DNA from: G963677915 sp963677915
GTDB taxonomy: Bacteria; Bacillota; Clostridia; Lachnospirales; Vallitaleaceae
Direction of reading: 5' to 3'
Length of the DNA stretch: 56,478 nucleotides
Assembly: GCA_963677915.2 (NCBI GenBank)
Contig: CAXXGE010000005.1
Coordinates: 1-56,478, forward strand
In this document: positions 18,549 through 26,718 of the stretch, piece after piece
How positions within the stretch are numbered: the stretch's first letter is position 1
Layout: every line of letters begins with the position of its first letter
The notes under the pieces: generated by a model
What the model saw: only the letters and a program-made list of their open reading frames with translations
Database searches by the model: none
What the model was told of the DNA's origin: nothing
Position numbers and translations under genes: made by a program

Positions 18549-18633
18549 CGTTCCTCCTTCATCTACACTTACTCTCCATATTCATTGTATCATATTTGCA
18601 AGGACTTCACGTGCCTGTTGGTCCTGATCGCAA

Positions 18634-19410
18634 TCAAGACTCAAACACGTCTCTCAACTGGAATGTCATGTCCTCGAATGCCATGCTGCTTACCGCTTCA
18701 TCTGACCTGTAGACTCTATATGCCTTAATGGCATACACCTCAAAACAGTACTGTATGATCTGCTGCGTCTCCGGATCCACAAGCCATACTTCCCGAACCC
18801 CCGAAATCATGTATGTGTTCAGCTTGTCAACCATATCCCTTGACCTGGTGCCTGGCGACAGGATTTCAACAACCAGTGAAGGCACACCCATATACCGGTC
18901 ACGCTCATTCGTCTTTTCATCCGTGTCACAGGCAATCACCAAATCCGGCTGCAGCACGTCCGGTGTTTTCAACCATTCTTTCCTCTTAACATCGTATTTC
19001 TTCAGCGTGATATCAAAAGGAGCATAATACACCTTGCACTTGCTCCCTTTCAGGGCGCTTCTGAACAATACAAACAGATTCCCTGATATTTCCTGATGGT
19101 ATTTTGTAGGGGACTCCATCACAATGACCTCCCCATTCAGGAACTCATACTGCTTGCCGGTTTCGGTCCCTTGTGTAATGGCCAGAAACTCCTCATAGGA
19201 AATACGGCTGTTGCCATAATCGTAGGTTGCAGCTTCTTCTTTTGCCGACCAGTACCTCTCCATCTCGTCAATATAGGGCGACAGCCTTACGATCGGGCGA
19301 CCGTTCTTGCTGATGACTATTTGGTGGCTGTCCATCACATAATCCATATAGTGACCCAGATTCTTCTTCAGTTCCGTTGCCGTAATCACCTTGTCTATTG
19401 TTTTGTACAT
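18634..19410 (-). CDS. Phd/YefM antitoxin-like domain fused to Uma2-type endonuclease domain
   Basis: A 258-residue fusion. Residues about 1-55 match Phd/YefM antitoxins (ITATELKKNLGHYMDYVMDS, then VISKNGRPIVRLSPY). Residues about 70-250 match Uma2 (DUF820), a PD-(D/E)XK nuclease-like family: QPDLVIACD with the acidic residue, VPSLVVEILSPGT with the Glu, then D.VDKLNTYMISGVREVWLVDP. Uma2 proteins are most common in cyanobacteria and their role is unclear. Antitoxin-type DNA binding would be expected to control its own promoter, and palindromes lie just upstream at 19439-19464. ATG 19410 follows AAAGGAG. It is divergent from recQ. Confidence 0.85.
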   Translation of the reverse strand: MYKTIDKVITATELKKNLGHYMDYVMDSHQIVISKNGRPIVRLSPYIDEMERYWSAKEEAATYDYGNSRISYEEFLAITQGTETGKQYEFLNGEVIVMESPTKYHQEISGNLFVLFRSALKGSKCKVYYAPFDITLKKYDVKRKEWLKTPDVLQPDLVIACDTDEKTNERDRYMGVPSLVVEILSPGTRSRDMVDKLNTYMISGVREVWLVDPETQQIIQYCFEVYAIKAYRVYRSDEAVSSMAFEDMTFQLRDVFES

Positions 19411-19438
19411 GGCGCCACTCCTTTCGCACGATTGTATA

Positions 19439-19464
19439 TGTTATATTGTAACACATCGTACGAT
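19439..19464. promoter_or_regulatory. Palindromic candidate operator between Phd-Uma2 and recQ
   Basis: A TGTTA/TAACA inverted repeat (19439-19443 and 19449-19453) is followed by a perfect 10-base palindrome, ATCGTACGAT (19455-19464). The sites sit in the Phd-Uma2 promoter region (AT-rich -10-like sequence on the minus strand) and upstream of recQ. Phd/YefM proteins bind short palindromes at their own promoters, so autoregulation is plausible; no binding is shown. Confidence 0.45.
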
Positions 19465-19546
19465 ATGTTCCGAATATTTTTTTGGGGTTTCACAGAAACA
19501 GCTTATCGTTTACAATATAGACCACAAGGAGTGTGAGGAGACAGGA

Positions 19547-21376
19547 ATGAACAAACACGAAATACTAAAACAGACCTTCGGCTATGACAACTTCAGGGAG
19601 GGACAAGAAAGTCTCATCGATGCCATTATGAACGGCCGGGATGTTCTGGGCATCATGCCTACAGGCGCCGGCAAATCCATCTGCTTCCAGATTCCGGCCA
19701 TCCAGCTTGAGGGAATCACGCTGGTTGTATCGCCCCTGATTTCCCTTATGAAGGACCAGGTGGCCGCATTAAACGAGGCCGGGATCAGGGCAGCCTATAT
19801 TAACAGCTCCCTTACCGACGGACAGATGAGAAAAGCCATGGACAATATAAGAAAAGGCGTCTACACGCTGGTGTATGTGGCGCCGGAACGGCTGCTGACA
19901 CGGCAGTTCGCAGCGCTGGCCGACCAGATTCACATCCCGCTCATTGCAGTAGACGAGGCCCACTGCGTCTCGCAATGGGGCCAGGATTTCCGTCCCAGCT
20001 ACCTGCAGGTCGCCCGGTTCATAGAGAGCTTGAAACAGCGCCCTGTGGTGGCGGCCTTTACAGCGACTGCCACGACCCAGGTCCGGGAAGACATCGAACA
20101 GCTGCTTGAGCTGAGGAGTCCTAAAGTGCTTGTCACCGGTTTCAACAGGGAGAACCTCTTCTTCAAGGTGGATAGGACCCCTCAGAAGGAATCGGCTCTG
20201 TGGACAATGCTCAGGGAAAAGGAAGGCATGAGCGGCATCATCTATTGCGGCACCCGCAAGCTTGTGGATGCCATCCACGAGAAGATGGTGAAGAAAGGGT
20301 ATTCAGTGGCCAAGTACCATGCAGGCCTGTCCGACGGGGAGCGGAAAGCGACCCAGGAAGCTTTCGTCTATGACGAGATACCGCTGATCGTGGCGACAAA
20401 CGCCTTCGGTATGGGTATTGACAAATCCAATGTCCGCTTCGTCATCCACTACAACATGCCCAAAGACCTTGAAAGCTACTATCAGGAAGCAGGCCGTGCT
20501 GGCAGGGACGGCGAGCAGGCGGAATGCGTCCTGCTGTATGCCGCATCCGATGTGAAGCTGCAGGAATTCATGATCCGCCAGCTATACAACAATGATCTGG
20601 ATGGCGAGACCCTGGCCCAGGTCCAGGAACGTCAGCTGGAGAAACTGAAGCAGATGACCTTCTACTGCCATACCAATGCATGCCTGAGGCAGTTCATTCT
20701 GAATTACTTCGGTGAGAAAAGCACCAGCCACTGCGGTACCTGCGGCAATTGCCTGACTGAATTCGAAACAGTGGATGCCACCGAGTACACCCGCAACCTC
20801 TTCGAACTGGTCCGGGCAACCGACGAGCGCTATGGCATGACAGCAATGGTGGATACCCTTCTGGGAGCCAAGACCGCCCGTCTCCAGGCTCTCCATCTTC
20901 ATACCCAGCCCCTGTACGGCACCATGAAGCAGGAATCCAAAGCCCGCCTCAGGGCCATACTGAATGATCTGCTGCTGGAAGAGATGATTGCCGTGAGCTC
21001 GGGGGACTATCCGGTGCTGCAGCTGACAGAAAAAAGCAGGGCGTTTCTGCAGAATCCAGAAGCCGTCTTCATCACCAAGCTTCCCAAAATACAGAAGAAA
21101 ACGTCTGCATCCAAATCCACGGGCAGAAAGTCACGCCTTGCAGGCCATGCCGATGAGGGGCTTTTCCAAAAACTCAGGGCCAAGCGCAAGGAAATCGCCG
21201 ACCGCATCCACAAGCCGCCCTTCGTTGTCTTTTCCGATAAGACACTGGTGGACATGTGCCACAAAATGCCGGTCAGCAGAAGTGACATGCTGGAGGTCCA
21301 TGGTGTCGGCGAAACCAAGTTCGAACATTATGGCGACGTGTTTCTGAGGGTGATCCAGGAACACGGACAAGAATAA
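19547..21376 (+). CDS. recQ: ATP-dependent DNA helicase RecQ
   Basis: A 609-residue 3'-5' DNA helicase for recombination and replication repair. It begins FGYDNFREGQESLIDAI, with Walker A GAGKSICFQ, DEAHCVSQWGQDFRPSY, a helicase C domain with QEAGRAGRDGE, the RQC zinc-binding cysteines (CLRQF, then CGTCGNC), a winged-helix region, and a C-terminal HRDC domain ending near GVGETKFEHYGDVF. ATG 19547 is chosen because GGAGTGTGAGGAG lies upstream and the family N-terminus begins there; the frame stays open upstream to 19391 but is not RecQ-like. A perfect hairpin terminator follows at 21417-21464. Confidence 0.97.
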   Translation: MNKHEILKQTFGYDNFREGQESLIDAIMNGRDVLGIMPTGAGKSICFQIPAIQLEGITLVVSPLISLMKDQVAALNEAGIRAAYINSSLTDGQMRKAMDNIRKGVYTLVYVAPERLLTRQFAALADQIHIPLIAVDEAHCVSQWGQDFRPSYLQVARFIESLKQRPVVAAFTATATTQVREDIEQLLELRSPKVLVTGFNRENLFFKVDRTPQKESALWTMLREKEGMSGIIYCGTRKLVDAIHEKMVKKGYSVAKYHAGLSDGERKATQEAFVYDEIPLIVATNAFGMGIDKSNVRFVIHYNMPKDLESYYQEAGRAGRDGEQAECVLLYAASDVKLQEFMIRQLYNNDLDGETLAQVQERQLEKLKQMTFYCHTNACLRQFILNYFGEKSTSHCGTCGNCLTEFETVDATEYTRNLFELVRATDERYGMTAMVDTLLGAKTARLQALHLHTQPLYGTMKQESKARLRAILNDLLLEEMIAVSSGDYPVLQLTEKSRAFLQNPEAVFITKLPKIQKKTSASKSTGRKSRLAGHADEGLFQKLRAKRKEIADRIHKPPFVVFSDKTLVDMCHKMPVSRSDMLEVHGVGETKFEHYGDVFLRVIQEHGQE

Positions 21377-21384
21377 GACAAAGG

Positions 21385-21464
21385 GTGCTGGGGACGAACA
21401 ACCGATGCCGGGGACGAACAACAGGTGCCGGGGAGAAAACATTTCCTCCCCGGCACCTGTTGTT
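21385..21464 (+). terminator. recQ terminator hairpin preceded by short direct repeats
   Basis: Arms 21417-21435 and 21446-21464 form a perfect 19-bp stem around a 10-base loop, followed by a short T stretch. The left arm is the end of a run in which GGGGACGAACAAC occurs twice (about 21390-21402 and 21410-21422). This looks like a terminator built from a dispersed GC-rich repeat. Confidence 0.75.
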
Positions 21465-21482
21465 TTGACAGAAATCACGCTG

Positions 21483-21683
21483 CTACTCCAACCGCCTTAG
21501 TATTATCGGCGCAGCAATAAACCCCACACCCAGCACAACCATCAGCAGTGAGCTTTTGACCAGATAGGGAAAGACCATCAAAAGCGCGCCAAAAATCAGA
21601 AATATGAATTCAGCGGCTCTTTTGCCATATACAAAAAATGCCATGCCAATTACACTGAAAAAGAATCCCCAGAATATTAACAT
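21483..21683 (-). CDS. Small membrane protein
   Basis: A 66-residue protein with two hydrophobic helices (about 1-20 and 25-60) separated by a KR-rich turn (YGKRAAE) and ending RRLE. I do not recognise a family. Its last 21 codons recur as a degenerate copy at 23481-23550, so this gene or its 3' end has been duplicated locally. It follows the folT-like gene by three bases, suggesting cotranscription. Confidence 0.6.
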   Translation of the reverse strand: MLIFWGFFFSVIGMAFFVYGKRAAEFIFLIFGALLMVFPYLVKSSLLMVVLGVGFIAAPIILRRLE

Positions 21684-21686
21684 TCA

Positions 21687-22409
21687 TCAAACTCCTTTCA
21701 ACCTGGTGTGCAGCGTATAGGCAGCCACAGAAACCAGCAGCACTTCTATGGGATACTTGACGAAACGGATGAGCAAGTAATACCGGTAGCTGTAACCGAA
21801 CAACATGGACAGCCACAGCGGCGCCAGGACAACCGTATTGATGAATTTATAGATAATACTTACAAACAGGATCTTGTCGAATGTAACATAGGCGCCACTT
21901 CGAACAGGTCCTTTTCTATTGCCGACAAAATACAGTACAACCATCAGGATATCGATCAGTATCAGGGCTGCAATGATCAGCTGCTTCGTCAATTCACTAT
22001 AGTAGCCCGCCTCCGATGCATACCAGATAGATAGGATGCTGGTCAGGACAAGCAGTACGACTGAAGGCGCCATAAAGTTAAACCCTACCTTGTATTTCCT
22101 GACAAGCAGGAAGAACAGGCCCGGGATATATCCAGCCAAAAAGGCATTGACGACAAAGCCGATCAGGAAAGGACCTGTGGCTACGTCAAAGAGTACAAAG
22201 CTGATCAAGTTGGAAATGATGCCTACAATCCCGCCTTTTACTGGACCGAACCATATACCGCCGAGAAAAATGACAAAGGAGAAGCCGAACCTCGACGACG
22301 AACCTAGCGCCGGATTGTCCACATTCAGTCTGCTGGCAACGACGGCGATGGCAATCATGATGCCCATATGGGTCAGTTCTCTTGTTTTTATCTTACCCAT
22401 CAAACGCAT
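21687..22409 (-). CDS. ECF transporter S component, folate type (FolT-like)
   Basis: A 240-residue polytopic protein with six or so membrane helices. The sequence near the N-terminus (VVASRLNVDNPALGSSSRFG, then the Gly-rich GGIWFGPVKGGIVGIISNLI) is typical of folate-family ECF S components, which bind vitamin with high affinity and work with a shared EcfAA'T module encoded elsewhere. ATG 22409 follows AAGGAG. No tetrahydrofolate riboswitch is seen upstream; the 90-base gap to the next gene holds only a possible 17-residue reading frame. Substrate assignment is by similarity only. Confidence 0.82.
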   Translation of the reverse strand: MRLMGKIKTRELTHMGIMIAIAVVASRLNVDNPALGSSSRFGFSFVIFLGGIWFGPVKGGIVGIISNLISFVLFDVATGPFLIGFVVNAFLAGYIPGLFFLLVRKYKVGFNFMAPSVVLLVLTSILSIWYASEAGYYSELTKQLIIAALILIDILMVVLYFVGNRKGPVRSGAYVTFDKILFVSIIYKFINTVVLAPLWLSMLFGYSYRYYLLIRFVKYPIEVLLVSVAAYTLHTRLKGV

Positions 22410-22500
22410 TTCAGTCTCCTTAGTTTACATCAGTCCCAAAGACTCTAGCCTCAGTTTGACTGCTATCTGCTTTTCCATGTCCCTTTTCTTCCAGTTCCTG

Positions 22501-23247
22501 TTAAAAGTCCGTATTATCTATGTCTCGTGCAAACCGGCTAAAATTGTGAAAGAAATCAAAGTGCTTTGACCCTATGCGAACATAATCATCATTGCATTTG
22601 ATATCTTCGTATTCTTCAGTTCTTTGTTCTACAGCACGAATACTGCCGTCTCGGATATCCAGGAACGGTTCGATACCCATCCTGTCATCTACAAACATGT
22701 GAATCACGATTTCTCCAAGGTCAAAAGCAACCATACTGTTGCTATAAGCCTTTTCCAGCAGATTCTTCATGTTCACTTTCGGTGTCACATAGTCGCCGTT
22801 GTCATTTTTCACTATACTGCTGTTCTGACGCCCGCAAAGCCTTCTTTGCAGCAGCGCGTCTTCTGCAAACTTTTCAAAATAGTATTCCATCTCCATGGCC
22901 GCACGATTCAATACGCCCAGCTGCTTTCTGGTGCCGCTTAAACAAAACGTACTCTCAACTGACTGCTCAAGATATTGGTGAATATTCGGGCTTGGCACCC
23001 TGCAGTCTTCAAGGACTTTTCTGATGCCGTTTTCAACATGATACTCAAAAGACTTGAATTCCTTTGCCGTCATCCCATACAGGATGATACTTAATTTCGA
23101 AACATCATTCATAAGATAAACGAGGTTTCTTCTACCTACCTTCATCAGCTTGACGTTCCAGGAAAACAAGTCATTGTATATATCCGGTTTGGCTTCCGGT
23201 TCCCTTTTTAATGCTCTTAGCATATCTTTCTTACATTGAAAAATCAC
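22501..23247 (-). CDS. DUF6933-like protein
   Basis: A 248-residue cytoplasmic protein. The first ~140 residues follow the DUF6933 pattern: KKDMLRALKREPE, LFSWNVKLMKVGRRNLVYLM, then a strand-helix unit with YGMTAKEF. The C-terminal ~100 residues are unassigned. The function is unknown. It begins at GTG 23247, which shares bases with the stop of the zinc-ribbon gene (GTGA), so the two are coupled. Confidence 0.65.
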   Translation of the reverse strand: MIFQCKKDMLRALKREPEAKPDIYNDLFSWNVKLMKVGRRNLVYLMNDVSKLSIILYGMTAKEFKSFEYHVENGIRKVLEDCRVPSPNIHQYLEQSVESTFCLSGTRKQLGVLNRAAMEMEYYFEKFAEDALLQRRLCGRQNSSIVKNDNGDYVTPKVNMKNLLEKAYSNSMVAFDLGEIVIHMFVDDRMGIEPFLDIRDGSIRAVEQRTEEYEDIKCNDDYVRIGSKHFDFFHNFSRFARDIDNTDF

Positions 23248-23435
23248 AGTTCATTCTCTCCCGGCATATAGAGTGAAATTTCACCGCATTTCGGACATAT
23301 TGCCACCTTTGGCTTTCCCAGCCTCTTTGCCAAAATGCCGGTCCCTTTGGCCACAGTGATGCCAAAAACTGCACGTTCAACCTTGACATCAAATCCTTCG
23401 ATCATTTGGCATTGGCATCTTATACACATTCTCAT
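23244..23435 (-). CDS. Small zinc-ribbon nucleic-acid-binding-like protein
   Basis: A 63-residue protein with two CxxC knuckles, CIRC near the N-terminus and CPKCGE near the C-terminus, which together would bind one zinc. Between them lies a basic segment (AKRLGKPK). Such small proteins are common in Bacillota and often annotated as nucleic-acid-binding. ATG 23435 follows AAGGAGGG. It is coupled to the DUF6933-like gene. Confidence 0.72.
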   Translation of the reverse strand: MRMCIRCQCQMIEGFDVKVERAVFGITVAKGTGILAKRLGKPKVAICPKCGEISLYMPGENEL

Positions 23436-23480
23436 ACGGTTCCCTCCTTATGGCTATCATACATCCAATGTCTTCAGCTT

Positions 23481-23554
23481 CTACTCCAATCGTCTTAATA
23501 TTATCGGCGCAGCGATAAAACCCATACCCAGCACAACCATCAGTAGTGGCATCA
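23481..23554 (-). pseudogene. 3' fragment copy of the 66-residue membrane protein gene
   Basis: About 70 bases match the end of the gene at 21483-21683 with roughly eight differences, and the reading frame is preserved (LLMVVLGMGFIAAPIILRRL). It lies just downstream of the YccF gene stop. Only the C-terminal helix is present. It could start at ATG 23552 after a weak G-rich site, but a duplicated fragment is the simpler view. Confidence 0.65.
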
Positions 23555-23561
23555 CCCCCAA

Positions 23562-23924
23562 TCAAATTATTCTCGCACCGAAGGGCATAAAGGACAACTG
23601 GGCCAGCTTCAGATGCTGAAAGGCAAAAGGAATGCCAATGATTGTAATCGCACATAAAAAGGCAGCAATCAGATGTCCCACGGCCAGCTCCCAGCCGACG
23701 AAAATAACCCAAATAATGTTGAATATCAAGCCGCCGACACCAAAGTCACCCAGCCTGATTTCCCTCCCGAAGGGAAACAGGGTAAAGCCGGCTATTTTCA
23801 GGCATTGAGCTCCAAAGGGTATGCCAATGATTGTAACGATGAGGACGAGTCCGATGGTTGCCCAGGCTATAGCCAGGATAATACCACCGAATATCCACCA
23901 AATAAGGTTGCCGATAAGGTTCAT
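23562..23924 (-). CDS. YccF domain membrane protein
   Basis: A 120-residue protein with the internal duplication typical of YccF: two TIIGIPF turns (IVTIIGIPFGAQCLKIA and ITIIGIPFAFQHLKLA), each followed by an FPFG or MPFG element. Four membrane helices are expected. The family has no established role. ATG 23924 follows GGAGGAG, which overlaps the stop of the upstream gene, so they are probably cotranscribed. Confidence 0.88.
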   Translation of the reverse strand: MNLIGNLIWWIFGGIILAIAWATIGLVLIVTIIGIPFGAQCLKIAGFTLFPFGREIRLGDFGVGGLIFNIIWVIFVGWELAVGHLIAAFLCAITIIGIPFAFQHLKLAQLSFMPFGARII

Positions 23925-23927
23925 AGT

Positions 23928-25007
23928 TTAGTCTCCTCCCTCTTCCGTCTCGACGCTTTCAAAGCCCGAAACGAATTCCAACATATCTTTGTAAGCTTTC
24001 TCCATGTATTCGATGCTCTTCTTTAGGTTTTTAATCCTTTTCTTATTACTCTTTTCTTCAAGTTTCAGTCTTGCAAGTTCATTAGATAGGTTAGATATTT
24101 GATTGTTATATTCCTTCATAATGGCTTGAGCTCTCTCAATATCTTCCAGTAGAAAGACAACGATCTCCTTAAAAAAAACTTCAAGTTTTGCAGACTGCAT
24201 CAATGAAAGCTTGGATGCCGACGCTATTAGGTTTGCTGTAATCCCAACTGTCGTTCCATCAGCAGCTGTTTCAAGCAAGGCGCCCCCTCCGACAATTGAC
24301 AGTATGCCCCTTGCCATTCCAGTACCGCCAGCAGGAATTGCACCATTTCCTGCCATCGCCAGACATGCACCTTCCAGTGCCTCTCCACTGAGAGCAGCGA
24401 AGTTTGAACCAAATGTGGCTACAGCAACCGGTCCAGTGAATATTTTAGCAGCTGCCGCATCAACGCTAGCGGCTGCCATTGCCTTAGCAATGTTCAAGCC
24501 AAATCTAAATTTTTTCCCTAATATAGCCTTGAATGATTTTATGTAGGTTTTCTCGAAACTATCGACAAAGCCTATTTCCATGATGTCGTTTCTGACTACC
24601 AGTGTCTTGATATATTCATTCTGCTTCTTATACTTCAATTTCGAGTATTCCTTATTTTTATTCGAATCCTCGTTTAATGGTATATACGGCCTGAACAGGA
24701 CAGCTTCCAGTATCACCAAATAGTACCATGATCGATTACTGCTTTTTTCGCACTCATCAGCTATGGCGTCAACCACTTCCATTTTTGACAAGAAAACATT
24801 CCTTGTGTCCATGGCTATGTTTCTAAAATACGCCTCAATACCTGAAGCCCATTCATCCAACCATATTTTTTTCATTTCTTTTGAATCTTTGGATTTCTCG
24901 ATGTCTTCTTGAACCAATAGATGTTGAATCGAAAAAAGAATTCTCGTTTGTTCAGCAGTCAAACCAAACATTGAAAGCATTTCCCTACCTTGATTGTCGT
25001 ATAGCAT
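23928..25007 (-). CDS. Hypothetical protein with Gly/Ala-rich hydrophobic core and C-terminal coiled coil
   Basis: A 359-residue protein not matching a family I know. The N-terminal half is helical and charged. Residues about 175-270 are rich in Ala and Gly (AKAMAAASVDAAAAKIF, then IPAGGTGMARGILSIVGGGA), like membrane-inserting hairpins of pore-forming or phage-tape proteins. Residues about 295-345 form a Lys/Glu coiled coil. It starts at ATG 25007 with GGAGGTG, 12 bases after the neighbouring hypothetical gene. A toxin-like or membrane-remodelling role is possible but is inference only. Confidence 0.65.
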   Translation of the reverse strand: MLYDNQGREMLSMFGLTAEQTRILFSIQHLLVQEDIEKSKDSKEMKKIWLDEWASGIEAYFRNIAMDTRNVFLSKMEVVDAIADECEKSSNRSWYYLVILEAVLFRPYIPLNEDSNKNKEYSKLKYKKQNEYIKTLVVRNDIMEIGFVDSFEKTYIKSFKAILGKKFRFGLNIAKAMAAASVDAAAAKIFTGPVAVATFGSNFAALSGEALEGACLAMAGNGAIPAGGTGMARGILSIVGGGALLETAADGTTVGITANLIASASKLSLMQSAKLEVFFKEIVVFLLEDIERAQAIMKEYNNQISNLSNELARLKLEEKSNKKRIKNLKKSIEYMEKAYKDMLEFVSGFESVETEEGGD

Positions 25008-25019
25008 ATTTCACCTCCA

Positions 25020-25591
25020 TCATTTACCCAGATTGCCATAATAGTCGGCACCTCGTACATAGGCGCCATTTTCTGTGATTCTGGTTTTGCCCTTTGTCGT
25101 AGACACTAATTTCTCGAATACGTCTCGTATTCGATTGTCCCCATCTACAGAACTATATCTTTCAGATTCGATTTTCAGTAGATCATATACCTTTTCATAA
25201 TCCTCTACCGACAAATCAGCGCCCTTTTCTTCAACATCTATCAGCATTTGATCGCGGCACCCATTCAGCAGGTCAAACAGGATGTGTTCGTCTCCATTCT
25301 CATATCCCGCGCCATGGTTGAGGGCATTATCCAATTTCAGAATGACAGGAAGTTCACATCCGGTACTCTCTTATTCATTTCATTATCTATAGCTATTACA
25401 TAGCATTGAACGATTTCATCCTTATTTGTGCCTTGCTGTACCAGTTTATGATATATTTCTCTGCAGAAGCATGCATCCCTTGCCATCCTGTCCAGTATCA
25501 GTTCCGCTAGTTCTTCTTTCGGATGCTCCATCAGGAAGTCCTTCCAGTTTTGTAAGTCCTTATTGGTGTCTATAAAATCTCTAATCTCCAT
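25020..25591 (-). pseudogene. Hypothetical gene split by one frameshift
   Basis: Two adjacent frames read as one protein of about 190 residues. The 5' part runs MEIRDFIDTNKDLQNWK to RVPDV and stops near 25337. The 3' part, in another frame, continues LPVILKLDNALNHGAGYE and ends near 25020. Supplying one base near 25350 (in the GTGAAC stretch) joins them smoothly. The start at 25591 follows TAGGAG. The protein is acidic and helical with no family I recognise. It lies in an operon with the Gly-rich hypothetical gene. Confidence 0.55.
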
Positions 25592-25598
25592 CTGTCTC

Positions 25599-25736
25599 CT
25601 ATTTGCCGCAGCATTTTTTATTTCTTTCCCGAAACGCAATATACTTATCCGTTTCATTATTGCCAACAAAAAACTCATAAGCATTCTGAGTGTATGATAC
25701 GTTTATTTGTAATCCATAAGCATCAACACCTGCTTC
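25599..25736 (-). pseudogene. Start-less coding remnant
   Basis: Directly after, and in frame with, the stop of the gene at 25737-26057 lie 45 further sense codons (for example LQINVSYTQNAYEFFVGNNE) ending in TAG. There is no ATG, GTG or TTG with a ribosome site. Composition looks coding. It is probably the 3' remnant of a lost gene; stop-codon readthrough of the upstream gene is a remote alternative. Confidence 0.45.
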
Positions 25737-26057
25737 TTATTTCATGTTCTCCTGCGATAACTTTACGTAATCTCTTAGTTCATCACTAAAATCCGAAAGA
25801 TCATCCATCGTTATCACACCATCATTGATCAGGCAGACAATATCAAAAACCATCTGTTGCTTACTTAGCTTTATGATCACTCCAGGCTTTTTCTTGTCCA
25901 GTTTAATTCGCTGTTCCAACGCCCAGAACTTACTTGATGCCGCCAAGTTATCATCCAACAAGATAGTATATTCCTTAACGAGCTTTTCCATATAACACTC
26001 TTGCCATGAACCTATCTTCTCTCTAAAAAGTTTCCAGTCCTTTTTTGAAGGTTCCAT
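25737..26057 (-). CDS. Small conserved hypothetical protein
   Basis: A 106-residue acidic helical protein starting MEPSKKDWKLFREKIGSW, with a central KKPGV and a C-terminal FSDELRDYVK. Similar short proteins occur widely in Clostridia, and I recall them without known function. The start is ATG 26057; no close strong ribosome site is seen, with GAGGGAG about 24 bases upstream. Confidence 0.65.
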   Translation of the reverse strand: MEPSKKDWKLFREKIGSWQECYMEKLVKEYTILLDDNLAASSKFWALEQRIKLDKKKPGVIIKLSKQQMVFDIVCLINDGVITMDDLSDFSDELRDYVKLSQENMK

Positions 26058-26090
26058 TGTGCATCACGCATTTCTAAAAATCTCCCTCTA

Positions 26091-26486
26091 TTACTCGTTA
26101 TATGGTCTACCCAAAAAGGAAAAATACCCCATAACAAGCCCCGCTGCAATGAATCCGATAGACATAACCCATGGTTGCTGTGCCGGATTGCCCCCCGTTT
26201 GCAGAGTCAATTCAGGCAGGGCTATAAGAAATACACCTTTCATGAAAAACATAACCCCCGATAAACTGACAGCGATTTTTAGTGGTTTATTCCATCTGAA
26301 ATGGTTGACCAAGATTGTCATGCCAATGAAGAAATGGACCATACCCGAAAGATTAATCAGTATGGGATCTGAATTTGTAGTAGCAATCATACCTTCATAG
26401 TAACCAGAAGACACCAAAAAACCTATGCCTGTGATTGCAAAATACACCGATACGATCCTTCCGATTTTATGCGTCATATCAATCAT
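26091..26486 (-). CDS. Small polytopic membrane protein
   Basis: A 131-residue protein with four hydrophobic helices: about residues 10-28, 42-62, 70-92 and 105-125. The loop between helices three and four is polar (LTLQTGGNPAQQP). No family is recognised. ATG 26486 follows AAAGGAGA. It stands alone between the small hypothetical gene and the HD-domain locus. Confidence 0.65.
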   Translation of the reverse strand: MIDMTHKIGRIVSVYFAITGIGFLVSSGYYEGMIATTNSDPILINLSGMVHFFIGMTILVNHFRWNKPLKIAVSLSGVMFFMKGVFLIALPELTLQTGGNPAQQPWVMSIGFIAAGLVMGYFSFLGRPYNE

Positions 26487-26598
26487 TCAACTTCTCCTTT
26501 CTGTTGATGGTGGATGCCAGAATAAATCATTTCAGGCAGAGAATCCAAAGAAGATACTTTCCAATATAACACTATCAACAGCAGTATCTCATGGTTAT

Positions 26599-26718
26599 CT
26601 AACCTTTCCGGTCTTTTCGACGATCTTCCATGATGAACCTCATCGCTTTACTCAAGACATCGGAAAAACAATCCGAAAGCACCTAATAGGCTTCTTCCTC
26701 ATCAAGCTTTTCCTTCAT
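26599..26718 (-). pseudogene. 39-codon small ORF with in-frame amber codon, coupled to HD gene
   Basis: The ATG at 26718 overlaps the HD-hydrolase stop by four bases (ATGA). The frame reads 11 codons (MKEKLDEEEAY), a TAG at 26683-26685, then 27 more codons (VLSDCFSDVLSKAMRFIMED and a basic end) to a TAG at 26599. Both parts look like one small helical protein. A nonsense mutation, for example from CAG, is the simplest cause. Confidence 0.45.

Noticed and set aside
22425..22478. 17-codon minus frame just before the folT-like gene (MEKQIAVKLRLESLGLM)
   Set aside because: Coding-like but the ribosome site is too close to the ATG and it is too short to support; could be a remnant.
22410..22500. 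Tetrahydrofolate riboswitch before the FolT-like gene
   Set aside because: The gap is only about 90 bases and shows none of the conserved elements.
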